From positions 1,550,001 to 1,614,000 of the forward strand of contig NZ_CM001441.1 of assembly GCF_000244895.1 (NCBI RefSeq): a stretch of DNA of 64,000 nucleotides. The letters are read 5' to 3'. The notes below the pieces were generated by a model. The model ran no database searches. It was not told the DNA's origin and saw nothing but the letters and a program-made list of their open reading frames with translations. This document shows, one piece after another, positions 31,938-41,451 of the stretch. Both the position numbers and the translations under genes were made by a program. Position 1 is the stretch's first letter. Each line of letters begins with the position of its first letter. This DNA is from Desulfosporosinus youngiae DSM 17734 (GTDB taxonomy: Bacteria; Bacillota; Desulfitobacteriia; Desulfitobacteriales; Desulfitobacteriaceae).

Positions 31938-33407
31938 ATGCATATTAAGAATTTAAAGATATCCAATATGGGATACATAAAAAGTTCTGACTTAAGATTT
32001 GAATCTAACAATATAAATATAATTCAAGGTGCAAATGGAAGTGGAAAAACTACTGTTTTAGCGGTGCTATATTCAATGTTTCAAGATTAGGAAACTTTAA
32101 AATACAAAAGCAATCAGAGAGAAAATGCCCAAATCGCGGTTTCAATTGAAAACCAAGGAAAGAACTACGAGCTAGTAAAGCATTACCAAGATGGGGAAAC
32201 GAAGATTCTTGTTAACTCGCTGAAAGAAATGAAGCAATTGACATCGATAGAATATGATAAAATCTTCCTTTTTAGTGGCGAATTTATTCATGATAGATAT
32301 TGGCTATCGGATTCGAAAATAAAGATAGCGCTAGACTTGCTAGATAATTTATATATTAAAGACGAAAATCTGTCTGATATGTATAGTCATAAGGATACAA
32401 AATATCGTTTTGTATCTCAAGGTTATCAAAGCTATTTAACGATTTTAAGCATATTAGCTACTATACCGAATGGCAGCGTTTTTTTAGGTGATGAACCGTT
32501 TGCAAACCTAGATAGGATAATGGCAGAGAAAGTATACGATACGATGGAGAAATTAGATGGTATTCAATTTATATTGACCGCTAATTCTCAATTTCATATG
32601 AATAGGCCCTTCCAGAAAGTCGAGCTAGTCGTCAATGATATTTTTCATAGAAATGCAAATCTCACGTTTAACTATGAAAGATTTTTCTACAAGGATGTAA
32701 AAGAAAAATTATCAGCATTCGATAAAGATAGCGGGCAAATTGCTAATCCCAAGCCAATTGTAAAATATCGCTTGAACGAGTTGGTAAATGAAGAAGAAAA
32801 TAGGAATGTTGAATTCAAAGAGATAAAGGGTAATAACCCTTGTGAGTCCATTATTTCGAACGCGGAGATATATATTATTGCATATTTAAATAGTTGGGAA
32901 ACTGGTTATGGCATAATTAAATGGGGGATTAGTGATAAAGGAAGGATAAAAGGAGTAAGCCTCTTAAAAGAAGATCGGGATAATATAAGAAAAAAGCTTA
33001 CTGAACGCATTTCCCAAGTGAAACCATACATAAGCCAAGATTTATTACATATTTCATTTGAAGAAATAATCGATGATTCAGAAGATATAATTCCAGAGGT
33101 TTATATCGTTGAAATAGCTATTGAAGCCATTAAAAAGGAAGAATTATTTTCAACATCAAAAGGAGAAGTTTATATGAAAACAGAAGGTGGGAAAATCAAG
33201 CTTACTTCATACGAAATTCAACAAGAATTAAAAAGACGCTTCTTAACCCAATAAGAAGCCGAAATTGCTGAGCAAGTTAGTAGAAATATTATATATGACG
33301 ACCTACAATCGCTGGTGATGGATGTTATGGGGTATTACTGGCGTTCACATTGGCTCGATTTTCGATCAGAGTTGCGGGAAAGATGTGATAAACTTAAACT
33401 ATGCTAA
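31938..33407 (+). pseudogene. Stop-interrupted ATPase with AlbA_2 (Schlafen-type) domain
   Basis: One reading frame from ATG 31938 encodes MHIKNLKISNMGYIKSSDLR and a Walker A GANGSGKTT, is interrupted by TAG at 32088 (codon 51), and continues in the same frame to TAA at 33252 and then, still in frame, to TAA at 33405. It contains a Walker B-like segment (GSVFLGDEPFANLD), then an AlbA_2-like segment (NVEFKEIKGNNPCESI; SWETGYGIIKWGISDKGRIK). The coiled coil of SMC/Rad50-type proteins is absent. It could be a broken defence ATPase or be restarted at Met 32229, which would lack Walker A. It heads the AT-rich island that continues to 37.5k. Confidence 0.65.
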
Positions 33408-33455
33408 TCTGTAATGGATGAGGAATTGTAAATTATAAATTCAGGAGGAAGAAAT

Positions 33456-33749
33456 ATGAGAAATGGAGGACAGCTTACAGGCAAAGAATTTGAAGAAATC
33501 AAAATGTTGGCTGATAAAGCTGTAAGTGCTCATAATAAAAAATCAGCTGATCCTTTTATAAAACGCTTAGATTTTATGCAAAGAACTCTGGATATAGAGC
33601 CTTATAAGAGGTATGTTCTTGCTGAACTTGTATCCAATGTAAGCGCTGCGGCAGGACGAGTAAGAGATAAAGATCATTGGATAGATGCTGTGAATCAAAG
33701 TCTTTTCAAGTTAAAATCTTCTACTGAAGATATGGGAGACATAAAATGA
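33456..33749 (+). CDS. Hypothetical 97-aa protein heading the FRG-OLD-HEPN island
   Basis: A small helical protein (LTGKEFEEIKMLADKAVSAH, then RYVLAELVSNVSAAAGRVRD). A strong AGGAGG precedes the ATG and the stop overlaps the FRG gene start (ATGA), so the two are translationally coupled. No family is recognised. The tight coupling suggests a partner or antidote of the FRG protein; this is inference. Confidence 0.6.
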   Translation: MRNGGQLTGKEFEEIKMLADKAVSAHNKKSADPFIKRLDFMQRTLDIEPYKRYVLAELVSNVSAAAGRVRDKDHWIDAVNQSLFKLKSSTEDMGDIK

Positions 33750-34834
33750 GATACTCAAAAAAAGAGTTGGAAGGTCTGCCGATTCCAAAAGAGATAGTTG
33801 TAAAGGATTTAGCTGAGTATATAAACTTGTTTTCAAATAATGAATTTGAAAACTACATATTTCGTGGAGAGCCAACAAATTACCATGAGACAATATCTTC
33901 TGCACTTAGAAATAAGGAGTATCCTTTTATTCCAATGAAAAATGAATTTAGACGAGAGATTTTCCATAGACTTACCCCTGATGAACGCAGTAACTTTTTG
34001 GCTTTTGCTCAACATCATGGAATACCAACTAACCTTATTGATTTTACGAGATCGCCTTTGGTTGCATTGTTTTTTGCGTGTCAACCATTTCATAATCCAG
34101 ATGAACGCCTTGAACAGGAAAGAGGGTTTGTATATCTTCTTAAAGATGAACTGATTGATATTACAGATTTGCTTTCGCGCAATGAAGATAAGAATTTCCT
34201 TGATCTTTTTATACGAAATGAAAATAATATTATTTTGGATTCATATCGGGCAATTGCTGATTTCTACAAACAGCATCCTGAAAAATTCTACTATTATTTC
34301 AAGCAGTTAGCTGACGATTGGCAGTATTACTTTATTGATATGCAACCCCGTATTCCTAAAAAGTCTAAATTTCCATTGTACAATAATGGGCAATATGCAA
34401 GTGAGTTGCCCTATGAATATGTAAAAGACGGTAAAGAATTGATTGCCGAAATTAAGCGGCAATATGGGTCAATAGACTTGGTTGCGCTTGAATACACACT
34501 AAAACTGCAGTCATTCTTAAAGCGAATCTTGGATGTTGAAGCACCAGTATGGTGGCTTAACTGTATCCCCAACTTTCTATACACACCAATATTATCGTTT
34601 GAAAGAGGGCGGAATCAGCAAGGTTTATTTGTCTATCAGGCATATCTCTCTTTTGATGAAAGAACATATAATACGCATATCCTTTCCCATCAAAGGGTAT
34701 GGCCTGATGTTATAATCGTTATTGAGAATAAAGGAAAAGTACTGCATGAGTTGGATTTCATGGGTATTAATGAAAAATTCATATATGGCGATTATGATAG
34801 TATTGCAAGGTATATAAAGAAAAAGTATGACTGA
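33746..34834 (+). CDS. FRG-domain protein
   Basis: A 362-aa protein with an N-terminal FRG domain: NYIFRGEPTNYHETISSALR (about 36-55) and FLAFAQHHGIPTNLIDFTRS followed by PLVALFFAC (about 88-116). These correspond to the FRG-x-x...PS-L-x-R and QHYGLPTRLLDWT-x-sP-x-ALFFA motifs. The domain's biochemical activity is not firmly known; it recurs in proteins linked to phage defence and toxin-like functions. The C-terminal half (about 130-362) is unassigned. It is coupled to the upstream small gene and followed after 104 bp by the OLD-like gene. Confidence 0.8.
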   Translation: MRYSKKELEGLPIPKEIVVKDLAEYINLFSNNEFENYIFRGEPTNYHETISSALRNKEYPFIPMKNEFRREIFHRLTPDERSNFLAFAQHHGIPTNLIDFTRSPLVALFFACQPFHNPDERLEQERGFVYLLKDELIDITDLLSRNEDKNFLDLFIRNENNIILDSYRAIADFYKQHPEKFYYYFKQLADDWQYYFIDMQPRIPKKSKFPLYNNGQYASELPYEYVKDGKELIAEIKRQYGSIDLVALEYTLKLQSFLKRILDVEAPVWWLNCIPNFLYTPILSFERGRNQQGLFVYQAYLSFDERTYNTHILSHQRVWPDVIIVIENKGKVLHELDFMGINEKFIYGDYDSIARYIKKKYD

Positions 34835-34938
34835 AGAAATGAACGGAGATATGAAGTAATGGCTTCATGATCAGTTTGAAGCATTATCCCTTTTCCTTCT
34901 ATAAGATTCACCTCATAGCATTAAGGAGTTAATTTATT

Positions 34939-36438
34939 ATGGAATTAGTTATGCATATTAATAATGTAAAATCTATAAGGGATTTTACTTTTAAGTTCCC
35001 TCTGGAAAAAGGATTGTATGCTATAACGGGGGAAAATGCATCAGGAAAGAGTACTCTTGTGGCATGTGCCTCTACTGTATTTTTTATGATGCCTATGTAT
35101 GATTATTTTGGAAGACCCGATGGTGATGCTTATATTGAATTTACGTTGGGCACCTCCGTACGGGGCTGGCATTATCACAACAAGCAGTGGTTGCAGAAAA
35201 CTTCTACGCAGAAAATGGCATTAAACGGATTCTATGAAGGTAGTATTATTTTTGGAAACCGTTTTAAAGATACTTCTTTTTCTGTTATACGTATTCTTGA
35301 TAGATTATCATCTAGTGACATGGGTTGTGCAGATGAGTTTATTAGAACCAACTTGGGTGTTATTCTTCATGATGACCCCAATCATTATGAAAAACTACTT
35401 GTGATTAAAAAGGAAGTAGCAAGGGAAAAAGGGCTTTTTGGCGAACCGTACTTTTATGAATTGCCACAGAACAGATATATTAGTCAAGCAAGGATGTCTA
35501 CCGGAGAGAATCTGCTTATCAGCATTTTGCACTCTCTTAACATTGTTCGAAAGAAACGGATTACACATAATGAAGGAAGACCATGTATTGTATTTTTAGA
35601 CGAAATAGAACTTGCGCTTCACGCTTCCTCACTTCGACGCTTAGTACACTTTTTGCAAAGAATCTCAGATGATTTAGATTTATCCATCTTTTTCTCAACA
35701 CATTCATTAGAACTAATTAGAGGGATTAAACCTCAAAATATTTACTATTTAACCAAGCAAATTGATGGTTCAATTTCAATAACAAACCCCTGTTACCCTG
35801 CCTTTGCAACACGCAACTTATATAGTGATGACGGCTATGGAAATGATGTTGTTATTTTTGTTGAAGATGAAGTTGCGAAATGTATTGTTGAAAGAATATT
35901 GTTAGAGAAAGATATTCTTCACAATATACGTGTCAAGGTTTTACCGACAGGTGGTTGGACAAACACAATTACGATGGCACATGATGTTATCTCGTCTCGC
36001 CTACTTTTAAAAGATACCAAACTAGTTCTTATACTGGACAAAGATATAAAAGACGAAGTGCCTAAATTTATGGCTAACCATAAACAGTATAAATATCTCA
36101 GTCCTGATTATCTGCCAATAAGCAGTCTAGAAAAATATTTAAAAGCAAAGTTAGTTAATAAGGTGGATAGTCAATTATATAAACAGTTAGATAATTATCT
36201 CTTTCAAGGGAGACCGCTATCGTCTGCTTTACGTAAGTATCAAGTAGAAACAAATATTCACGATGATTTAGACGGAAAAACTTTATATGGTTATTTAATC
36301 AATGAACTTAGAAGCATACGAAAGGATAGAGAAGATTTGGCAGAAATAGTTGTTATATATCTTATGGAAACGGACAAAAACTTGGTTGATACACTTGCAA
36401 ATTATTTAAGAAAGAAAATAGAGGATGGTTTGTCGTAA
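34939..36438 (+). CDS. OLD-like protein: AAA ATPase fused to TOPRIM domain
   Basis: A 499-aa protein. The N-terminal ABC/AAA_15-type ATPase has Walker A GENASGKST (about 33-41), a signature-like RMSTGENLLISIL, Walker B IVFLDEIELALH and the H-loop FFSTHSLELI. The C-terminal TOPRIM-like domain starts with VVIFVEDEVAKCIVERIL and has LVLILDKDIKDE as the DxD motif. This is the architecture of OLD nucleases (as in Gabija GajA), or of a fused AriA-AriB/DUF4435 pair. It is expected to be an ATP-regulated nuclease. AAGGAG precedes the ATG. Neighbours suggest a multi-gene defence system. Confidence 0.8.
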   Translation: MELVMHINNVKSIRDFTFKFPLEKGLYAITGENASGKSTLVACASTVFFMMPMYDYFGRPDGDAYIEFTLGTSVRGWHYHNKQWLQKTSTQKMALNGFYEGSIIFGNRFKDTSFSVIRILDRLSSSDMGCADEFIRTNLGVILHDDPNHYEKLLVIKKEVAREKGLFGEPYFYELPQNRYISQARMSTGENLLISILHSLNIVRKKRITHNEGRPCIVFLDEIELALHASSLRRLVHFLQRISDDLDLSIFFSTHSLELIRGIKPQNIYYLTKQIDGSISITNPCYPAFATRNLYSDDGYGNDVVIFVEDEVAKCIVERILLEKDILHNIRVKVLPTGGWTNTITMAHDVISSRLLLKDTKLVLILDKDIKDEVPKFMANHKQYKYLSPDYLPISSLEKYLKAKLVNKVDSQLYKQLDNYLFQGRPLSSALRKYQVETNIHDDLDGKTLYGYLINELRSIRKDREDLAEIVVIYLMETDKNLVDTLANYLRKKIEDGLS

Positions 36439-36573
36439 CTGATATTTACCAAACCTTATATCTTTATTAATTTAAATTTAATTGTAGACTCCCTATTATT
36501 TATAACATACCAAATTATTGAAAAGTCAAAGATGATGAAGTTGGTAATTTTAAATTTAGTAAGGGAGATGGCC

Positions 36574-37515
36574 ATGATGCATGACTCTATCGAAATTGAT
36601 GATAATGATGAAAACTTGATCGTCCTTAAGGAAACGTTAGATGAAATGTCAGATTTACTTGACTTCACTTCTGATAGTGCATTCCAACAGATTCAAATGG
36701 AGTGGATTGGGAACAAAACTTATTTAATACAAGGACAGGCTTTAGATGCGGCAAGACATACATTATCAAGCATATGGGGGTGCTGCAAACACGCCTGCTT
36801 TTCAGATGCGTTTACGCTGGTAAGGAAATTCCGTGACGATTTAGTACAATACTTATTCGTGATTTCTACACTTAATGGAATAGAAGGTTTATCTGAAGAA
36901 GAAGCAGAGAAATATCTCAACGATATAACAGATACTGATAAAGTTACAGAAGGTTTAAACCTACTACTTGAAATCATATCATCTGGTCGAAAAAAGAAGC
37001 CCCACGAGAAGGCTGTGGATTCATGGTTAGACAACACATTATCAGATGATGCCCATTTCCAAGACAGAAGGCTATATTTTGATGCCTCCAAATATATCTT
37101 TTTATTAAAAAATGATGATACTATTAAAAACTGTTTCGAGTTGTATTTAAAGCCTTTATGGTCAACTCTTGATCGCGAACTAAATAATTATGTACATGCT
37201 AATGGCATCAAATATGTCATGTCTAATTTGCCCAATTATATCTACGATCGTAGAAAGGATATAATAGTTCATCTTGTATCAGCAATAAGAGGTATTATGG
37301 TGATTTTTATATCACTGATAATACTTATCAAACCTTTATCTATCCAGTCTTGCGATTATATTAATTATCTTGACATAGGAGAAACGCCTCCGGAAGGGAG
37401 CGAATATTGGGTTGCCTCAATTATACAGAACTTCATTGATGCAGATATTGCCCGAGTATCTTCAGGTCTAAAGCAATTTCTGAAAGAAAATAACAAATAT
37501 AGTATGCAGATATGA
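36574..37515 (+). CDS. Putative HEPN-like protein at the end of the defence-like island
   Basis: A 313-aa protein I could not assign to a family. I start at ATG 36574 behind GGGAGA. It has a mostly helical composition. The segment LDRELNNYVHANG fits the RX4-6H motif of HEPN ribonucleases, with R and H separated by six residues. A hydrophobic helix (about IVHLVSAIRGIMVIFISLII) follows and could be a membrane segment. The combination resembles abortive-infection effectors, but the call rests on one motif and context. It lies 135 bp after the OLD-like gene, and a terminator follows. Confidence 0.5.
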   Translation: MMHDSIEIDDNDENLIVLKETLDEMSDLLDFTSDSAFQQIQMEWIGNKTYLIQGQALDAARHTLSSIWGCCKHACFSDAFTLVRKFRDDLVQYLFVISTLNGIEGLSEEEAEKYLNDITDTDKVTEGLNLLLEIISSGRKKKPHEKAVDSWLDNTLSDDAHFQDRRLYFDASKYIFLLKNDDTIKNCFELYLKPLWSTLDRELNNYVHANGIKYVMSNLPNYIYDRRKDIIVHLVSAIRGIMVIFISLIILIKPLSIQSCDYINYLDIGETPPEGSEYWVASIIQNFIDADIARVSSGLKQFLKENNKYSMQI

Positions 37516-37571
37516 GTAGCCTCCAGATTTCCATTGTTCATATTAAAAATAGATATGATGAAATTGTAATG

Positions 37572-37614
37572 AATAAAGCCTTCAAAGCTTTGATACGCTT
37601 TTGAGGGTTTTATT
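37572..37614 (+). terminator. Terminator closing the FRG-OLD-HEPN island
   Basis: AATAAAGCC...CAAAGC pairs with GCTTTTGAGG...TTTTATT around TTTGATAC; a T-rich tail follows. Confidence 0.65.
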
Positions 37615-37783
37615 GCTTGCAATTTACTTAATATTGTCAAGCAACAAAGAGGAGCACATTTCTAAAAAATGGCATTCATAGGAAACGAATTTTTAAATAT
37701 ACTCCACCGCCAAGGGGATACCAGCTTCTTTGGACATCTTTTTTGTATCCTCAAGGCACGTTGAGTGCTGTGTTAGGATTGAA
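37615..37783 (-). pseudogene. C-terminal fragment of a gene cut by the IS21 element
   Basis: A minus-strand open frame reads LTQHSTCLEDTKKMSKEAGI and ends PLAVEYI at a stop near 37699. With one TTGAA copy and the IS21 element removed, the frame continues for some 20 codons into the other flank (47874 onward), so the element may have interrupted it. I do not recognise the protein. Confidence 0.3.
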
Positions 37784-37954
37784 TGAATATTACGGTTTTG
37801 TAGAGCCGGTGTTCCGGTAGTGACTGAGCCACCTCACCGGGAAACTAGAGCCACCCTTCCGGAGGTTGAGCCATCTACAGCTCGCTCTAATAAACATTCA
37901 TATGACACCAATAATTAGGATGCGCGCAGGATAAGATAGCAGCGGTGTAGCCGA

Positions 37955-38074
37955 GGCTGTGGAGAGTGTGGATAAGCTCTTTTAAGAATGACCCCAAAGT
38001 GCTTATCCAAGCCTTGTGGTCAACCCGAAGCGATTAAGCGTAGGGTTGTCCACAAGGCGGCACTATCCACAGCC
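37955..38074. repeat. Three-way-junction inverted repeat with a DnaA-box-like motif
   Basis: The outer stem GGCTGTGGAGAGTG (37955-37968) pairs with CACTATCCACAGCC (38061-38074). Inside are two further stems: GGATAAGC (37970) with GCTTATCC (38001), and CCTTGTGGTCAACCC (38012) with GGGTTGTCCACAAGG (38043). TGTGGATAA at 37967-37975 is a perfect DnaA-box consensus (complement TTATCCACA). It lies between istB and the left IS end. Confidence 0.7.
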
Positions 38075-38102
38075 CTCTGGAGTAAGAGTATTTAACGTGC
38101 AG

Positions 38103-38846
38103 TTATTCTTGTATTCCTTTGCGTTTGCGCATGGAATCTTCACCATCAATCAAGATCGTGTAAGAATCATGGACAATTCTATCTAGAATCGCATCGGCTA
38201 AAGTACCTTCTCCAATCTTGCCATGCCAACCTGCGGGGGAAAATTGAGAACTGAAAATGGTTGAACCTTTTTTGTGTCTTGCTTCAACAATTTCTAAGAC
38301 ATCACGGGCTTCACTATTGGTCAACGGGACAAGCAACCATTCATCCAAAATGAGCAGACTGACGTGCTTGTATTGTTTCATAACTTTCTTGTAGACGCCC
38401 TCTCCTCTTGCCACGGCTAATTCATTCAGCAAATCAGGTAAGCGAATGTACTTCACAGTATAGAAGTTACGGCAGGCTGCAATGCCAAATGCACAGCTAA
38501 GGTATGTTTTTCCTGCTCCGGATGCCCCAAGGAAGATGATGTTGTGTTTCTCTTGGATGTAAGTACATGTAGATAACCGATTAATTTGGGTTTTGTCCAG
38601 TTTTCTATCTGCATGATACTCAATGTCTTCAATACACGCTTGATTAAAGTAAAGGTCTGCTTTACGGATCAGCCTTGTAAGTTTGTTGTCCTTACGCCTG
38701 GCCCATTCCGTATCAACCATGAGTCCAAATCGTTCCTCAAAGCATAATTCATTAAAGGTTGGGTCTTGTATTTGTTGCCGAAATGATTCCGCCATAGAGG
38801 TGAGCCGCATTTCGTTGAGTTTGCCGATCGTTGTTTCGTTAACCAT
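38103..38846 (-). CDS. istB: IS21-family helper ATPase IstB
   Basis: A 247-aa AAA+ ATPase that selects targets and activates the transposase. It has an N-terminal helical domain (NEMRLTSMAESFRQQI), Walker A LGASGAGKTYL, VKYIRLPDLLNELAVARGEG, Walker B SLLILDEWLL and DAILDRIVHDSY near the end. The frame is intact. Its start overlaps the istA stop. It is not useful for transposition in this copy because istA is broken, unless another intact IstA is supplied. Confidence 0.92.
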   Translation of the reverse strand: MVNETTIGKLNEMRLTSMAESFRQQIQDPTFNELCFEERFGLMVDTEWARRKDNKLTRLIRKADLYFNQACIEDIEYHADRKLDKTQINRLSTCTYIQEKHNIIFLGASGAGKTYLSCAFGIAACRNFYTVKYIRLPDLLNELAVARGEGVYKKVMKQYKHVSLLILDEWLLVPLTNSEARDVLEIVEARHKKGSTIFSSQFSPAGWHGKIGEGTLADAILDRIVHDSYTILIDGEDSMRKRKGIQE

Positions 38847-39379
38847 TATGAATTCCTCCCATAGTAGTCTGCGCCTCGGGTAAAGCCAAAGCCGGAGGGA
38901 TTTTCAGGGTTAACCGGTTCCTCTTTGGTGATTTTATCTTGGCCCGTTTGGATAATAGTTTGAATGCTTTTGTAGCTTGGGTTTGGCGTGTAGGAGAGTG
39001 CTTTTTTACAGGCTGCCTCTAAGCGGCTAACCGAGTATTTATCGGCTATCTTGAGTAAGCCCATGCAGCTTTTATACCCTTGTTGTTCTATACGATGAGA
39101 GGATAAGATAGCTTTGACAACGACAGTGGTGTTTTCCCCGATGCTTTTAGCCCAGGATACGAAGCGCTCTGCATTCCAGGCGGTGTACTTTTGATGGTCT
39201 TCCGGCATATGCTCCATGACCGTACTATATTGGCCAGGACGACCGTGCAATCGGGAGTGTGAGCAAATCCGATGGTTATTAAAAAATACTTCAACTACAT
39301 TACGGGTTATTCGAACATCGACCTTGTGTTTGATGTATTCATAAGGAACGCTGTAGTGCATCTTGTCCACTGAAATATG
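38846..39379 (-). pseudogene. istA: istA fragment 3 (C-terminal part)
   Basis: C-terminal portion of the IS21 transposase: FHISVDKMHYSVPYEYIKHK, then VEVFFNNHRICSHSRLHGRP and MPEDHQKYTAWNAERFVSWA, the usual IstA end. It begins exactly at the RIT1 insertion point; the residues before it (VQFNYHI) are at the other side of RIT1 at 42854. The Met at 39370 is internal, not a true start. Confidence 0.88.
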
Positions 39380-39469
39380 AAATGGAAAGCTGGAGAAAAT
39401 GTAAAGTCACATTCCTCAAGCGCTAAAAGCATGCTATTCTGAATGCTATGACTTTACATTTTAATCGGC

Positions 39470-40483
39470 TCACAATGACTGTAACCATTCCATTAGTGAA
39501 TTGTCTGTTTGCCACATAGGAACTTCTAGCTTTATGACATCTGGACACACAGCTTCAATAGCTTTGCGTTTCTGCTCACTATTGCAACGTGCATAAATTT
39601 CAGTTGTTGAGATTTCTGAATGTCCCAGATAATCTCTAATATAAATAAGTGGTACTCCAGCCTGCAGCATATGCATGCTTTTACTGTGTCTGAGTCCATG
39701 CGGTGATACAGTTTCCGGAATAATTGAAGGATTATTCTGACGAGCAACCGCTACATACTTATCGAGGATATAAGTTATTCCTGCCCGCGTGAGTTTTTTC
39801 TTGTTGCGGTTTGAAAATAACGGTACCCTATGCTCCTTTTTATAGTCAGCATGACAAATATTAATGTACTGCCTCACAAACTGTGCCGTTTTATCCATAA
39901 GAGGAATTATCCGTGTTTTACTTCCTTTGCCGGTCAGACGCAAAGTTGAAGGCTTTTCCTGACGGAAATCTTCAACACAAAGGTCTGCAATCTCTTGGAC
40001 TCTTGCAGCGCTGTCATATATTAAGCTCAATAGCACAAGATCCCTAAACCCTGATCGTGACGTTGTATCGACTGCATCAAGGACTGCTTTCACCCCTTCA
40101 ATAGTCAGGTATTCCAAAGGGTGTTCCGCCTCCTTCTTCCTTGGAATGGACCGTATCTGCTGGCACTGATAAATATAATCCGGTGTCTGCATCTGTACAT
40201 ATGCAAAGAATGATTTGATTGCAGCAAGCCTAATATTTCTGGTCGCTACACTTGAATTCCGTTCCCTTTCCAGCCAATCAAGATAGGCCAGAATCACATC
40301 TTTATTGAGTTCAGGGATTTCAACGTGATCCGGATTAAGATTTCTGACATCTTTGAGGTATGAGAACAATAGCATGTAGGAATCCCGTTTGGACGAGATG
40401 GTATTATTGCTGAATCCTCTTATGCCAGGAAGATACTCCGTCATATATCTGCTCATATATCTTGCCAGGTTTGTAGGTTTCAT
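39470..40483 (-). CDS. RIT1 tyrosine recombinase, third gene
   Basis: A 337-aa phage-integrase-family recombinase. The core-binding domain is followed by a catalytic domain with SAARVQEIADL (Arg I), a Lys in TGKGSKTRIIPL, HGLRHSKSMHML (HxxR), YLGHSEISTTEIYAR (His and nucleophilic Tyr). I start at MKPTNLARYM (40483), which overlaps the previous stop by ATGA and has GAGGTG ahead. All catalytic residues are present. Confidence 0.85.
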   Translation of the reverse strand: MKPTNLARYMSRYMTEYLPGIRGFSNNTISSKRDSYMLLFSYLKDVRNLNPDHVEIPELNKDVILAYLDWLERERNSSVATRNIRLAAIKSFFAYVQMQTPDYIYQCQQIRSIPRKKEAEHPLEYLTIEGVKAVLDAVDTTSRSGFRDLVLLSLIYDSAARVQEIADLCVEDFRQEKPSTLRLTGKGSKTRIIPLMDKTAQFVRQYINICHADYKKEHRVPLFSNRNKKKLTRAGITYILDKYVAVARQNNPSIIPETVSPHGLRHSKSMHMLQAGVPLIYIRDYLGHSEISTTEIYARCNSEQKRKAIEAVCPDVIKLEVPMWQTDNSLMEWLQSL

Positions 40484-41451
40484 GGCTGCACCTCTGGAAT
40501 GGCATAAGCACAAACCTTGGTGACTGCCGAAAGGATATCGGGATAAACTTCCGCCGTCATTTTCATATACTGGCTTGTCGCTGCTAAGGATTCATGGCCC
40601 ATATATGTGGATAATGCCGGCAGCATGTTTGAAAGATCGGCTCCTTCTTGCGTAGCCTTCTGAAGGACATGACAGCAATGAGTATGGCGAATGTCATGAA
40701 TTCTTGGGCCATAGCCTCTTCCTGCATGCTTTATTCCTGCCTGTACAAGTACCTCACGGAATCGGAGATAGACATTATGATGCGAGTATCTTTCCCGGGT
40801 AATTCCGATGAATAGGTATTCTTCAGGTCGATACAGAGGATGCATAACAGCGCAATACTGTTTTAGAATATCCAGCATACTATCTGAAACGGGGGTTAAC
40901 CGATCTTTATTGAACTTTGCTTTTTCAATGCGAAGAATGCCATTGACAAGATCAATGTGCTCTAATTTCAGGTTCAACGCTTCCATCACGCGAAGACCGG
41001 TACAATACAGAAGCCGGATCAGAACTGGCATGACCAGATGCATCGTAGATCTCCGATTCGGATAAATCCTGTTGCTTTGCATAAAGATTTCTTCCATTTC
41101 CGCATGTGTGAAAATATATGCAGAATACGGTGATTTTCGCTGGCGAATATATTCAAGGTTGACCGGTATGTAAGATTCATAGCCGGAAGCCATCAGATAC
41201 ATGGAAAACTGACGGATGCAACTGATCCGCTGCTGATAACTGCTCCTGTGTGATTCATAAGGCTTCTTTTGACACCATATATCCATAAGTTCTTTTGTTA
41301 TTACTGGAACAGAAATGTTCATTGAACAACAGAGGTCATCAAACTGTATTAACAACGGTACTTCCGATGTATATTTGTAGCCAGCGCTCCTTTTATAATC
41401 AAGAAAGTCCTGTAACAGATCTGAAAAAGTACTTTTGAATTCTCTGCTCAT
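40480..41451 (-). CDS. RIT1 tyrosine recombinase, second gene
   Basis: A 323-aa tyrosine recombinase with CTGLRVMEALNL (Arg I), HDIRHTHCCHVL (HxxRH), YMGHESLAATSQYMK (His, Tyr). The start MSREFKS at 41451 overlaps the preceding TGA by ATGA and follows GGGAGGT. It forms the middle member of the trio and presumably acts in one synaptic complex with the other two. Confidence 0.85.
   Translation of the reverse strand: MSREFKSTFSDLLQDFLDYKRSAGYKYTSEVPLLIQFDDLCCSMNISVPVITKELMDIWCQKKPYESHRSSYQQRISCIRQFSMYLMASGYESYIPVNLEYIRQRKSPYSAYIFTHAEMEEIFMQSNRIYPNRRSTMHLVMPVLIRLLYCTGLRVMEALNLKLEHIDLVNGILRIEKAKFNKDRLTPVSDSMLDILKQYCAVMHPLYRPEEYLFIGITRERYSHHNVYLRFREVLVQAGIKHAGRGYGPRIHDIRHTHCCHVLQKATQEGADLSNMLPALSTYMGHESLAATSQYMKMTAEVYPDILSAVTKVCAYAIPEVQP

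Noticed and set aside
38846-39370. Separate 174-aa protein gene
   Set aside because: It is the C-terminal part of istA; the Met is internal and homology continues upstream of it to the RIT1 border.
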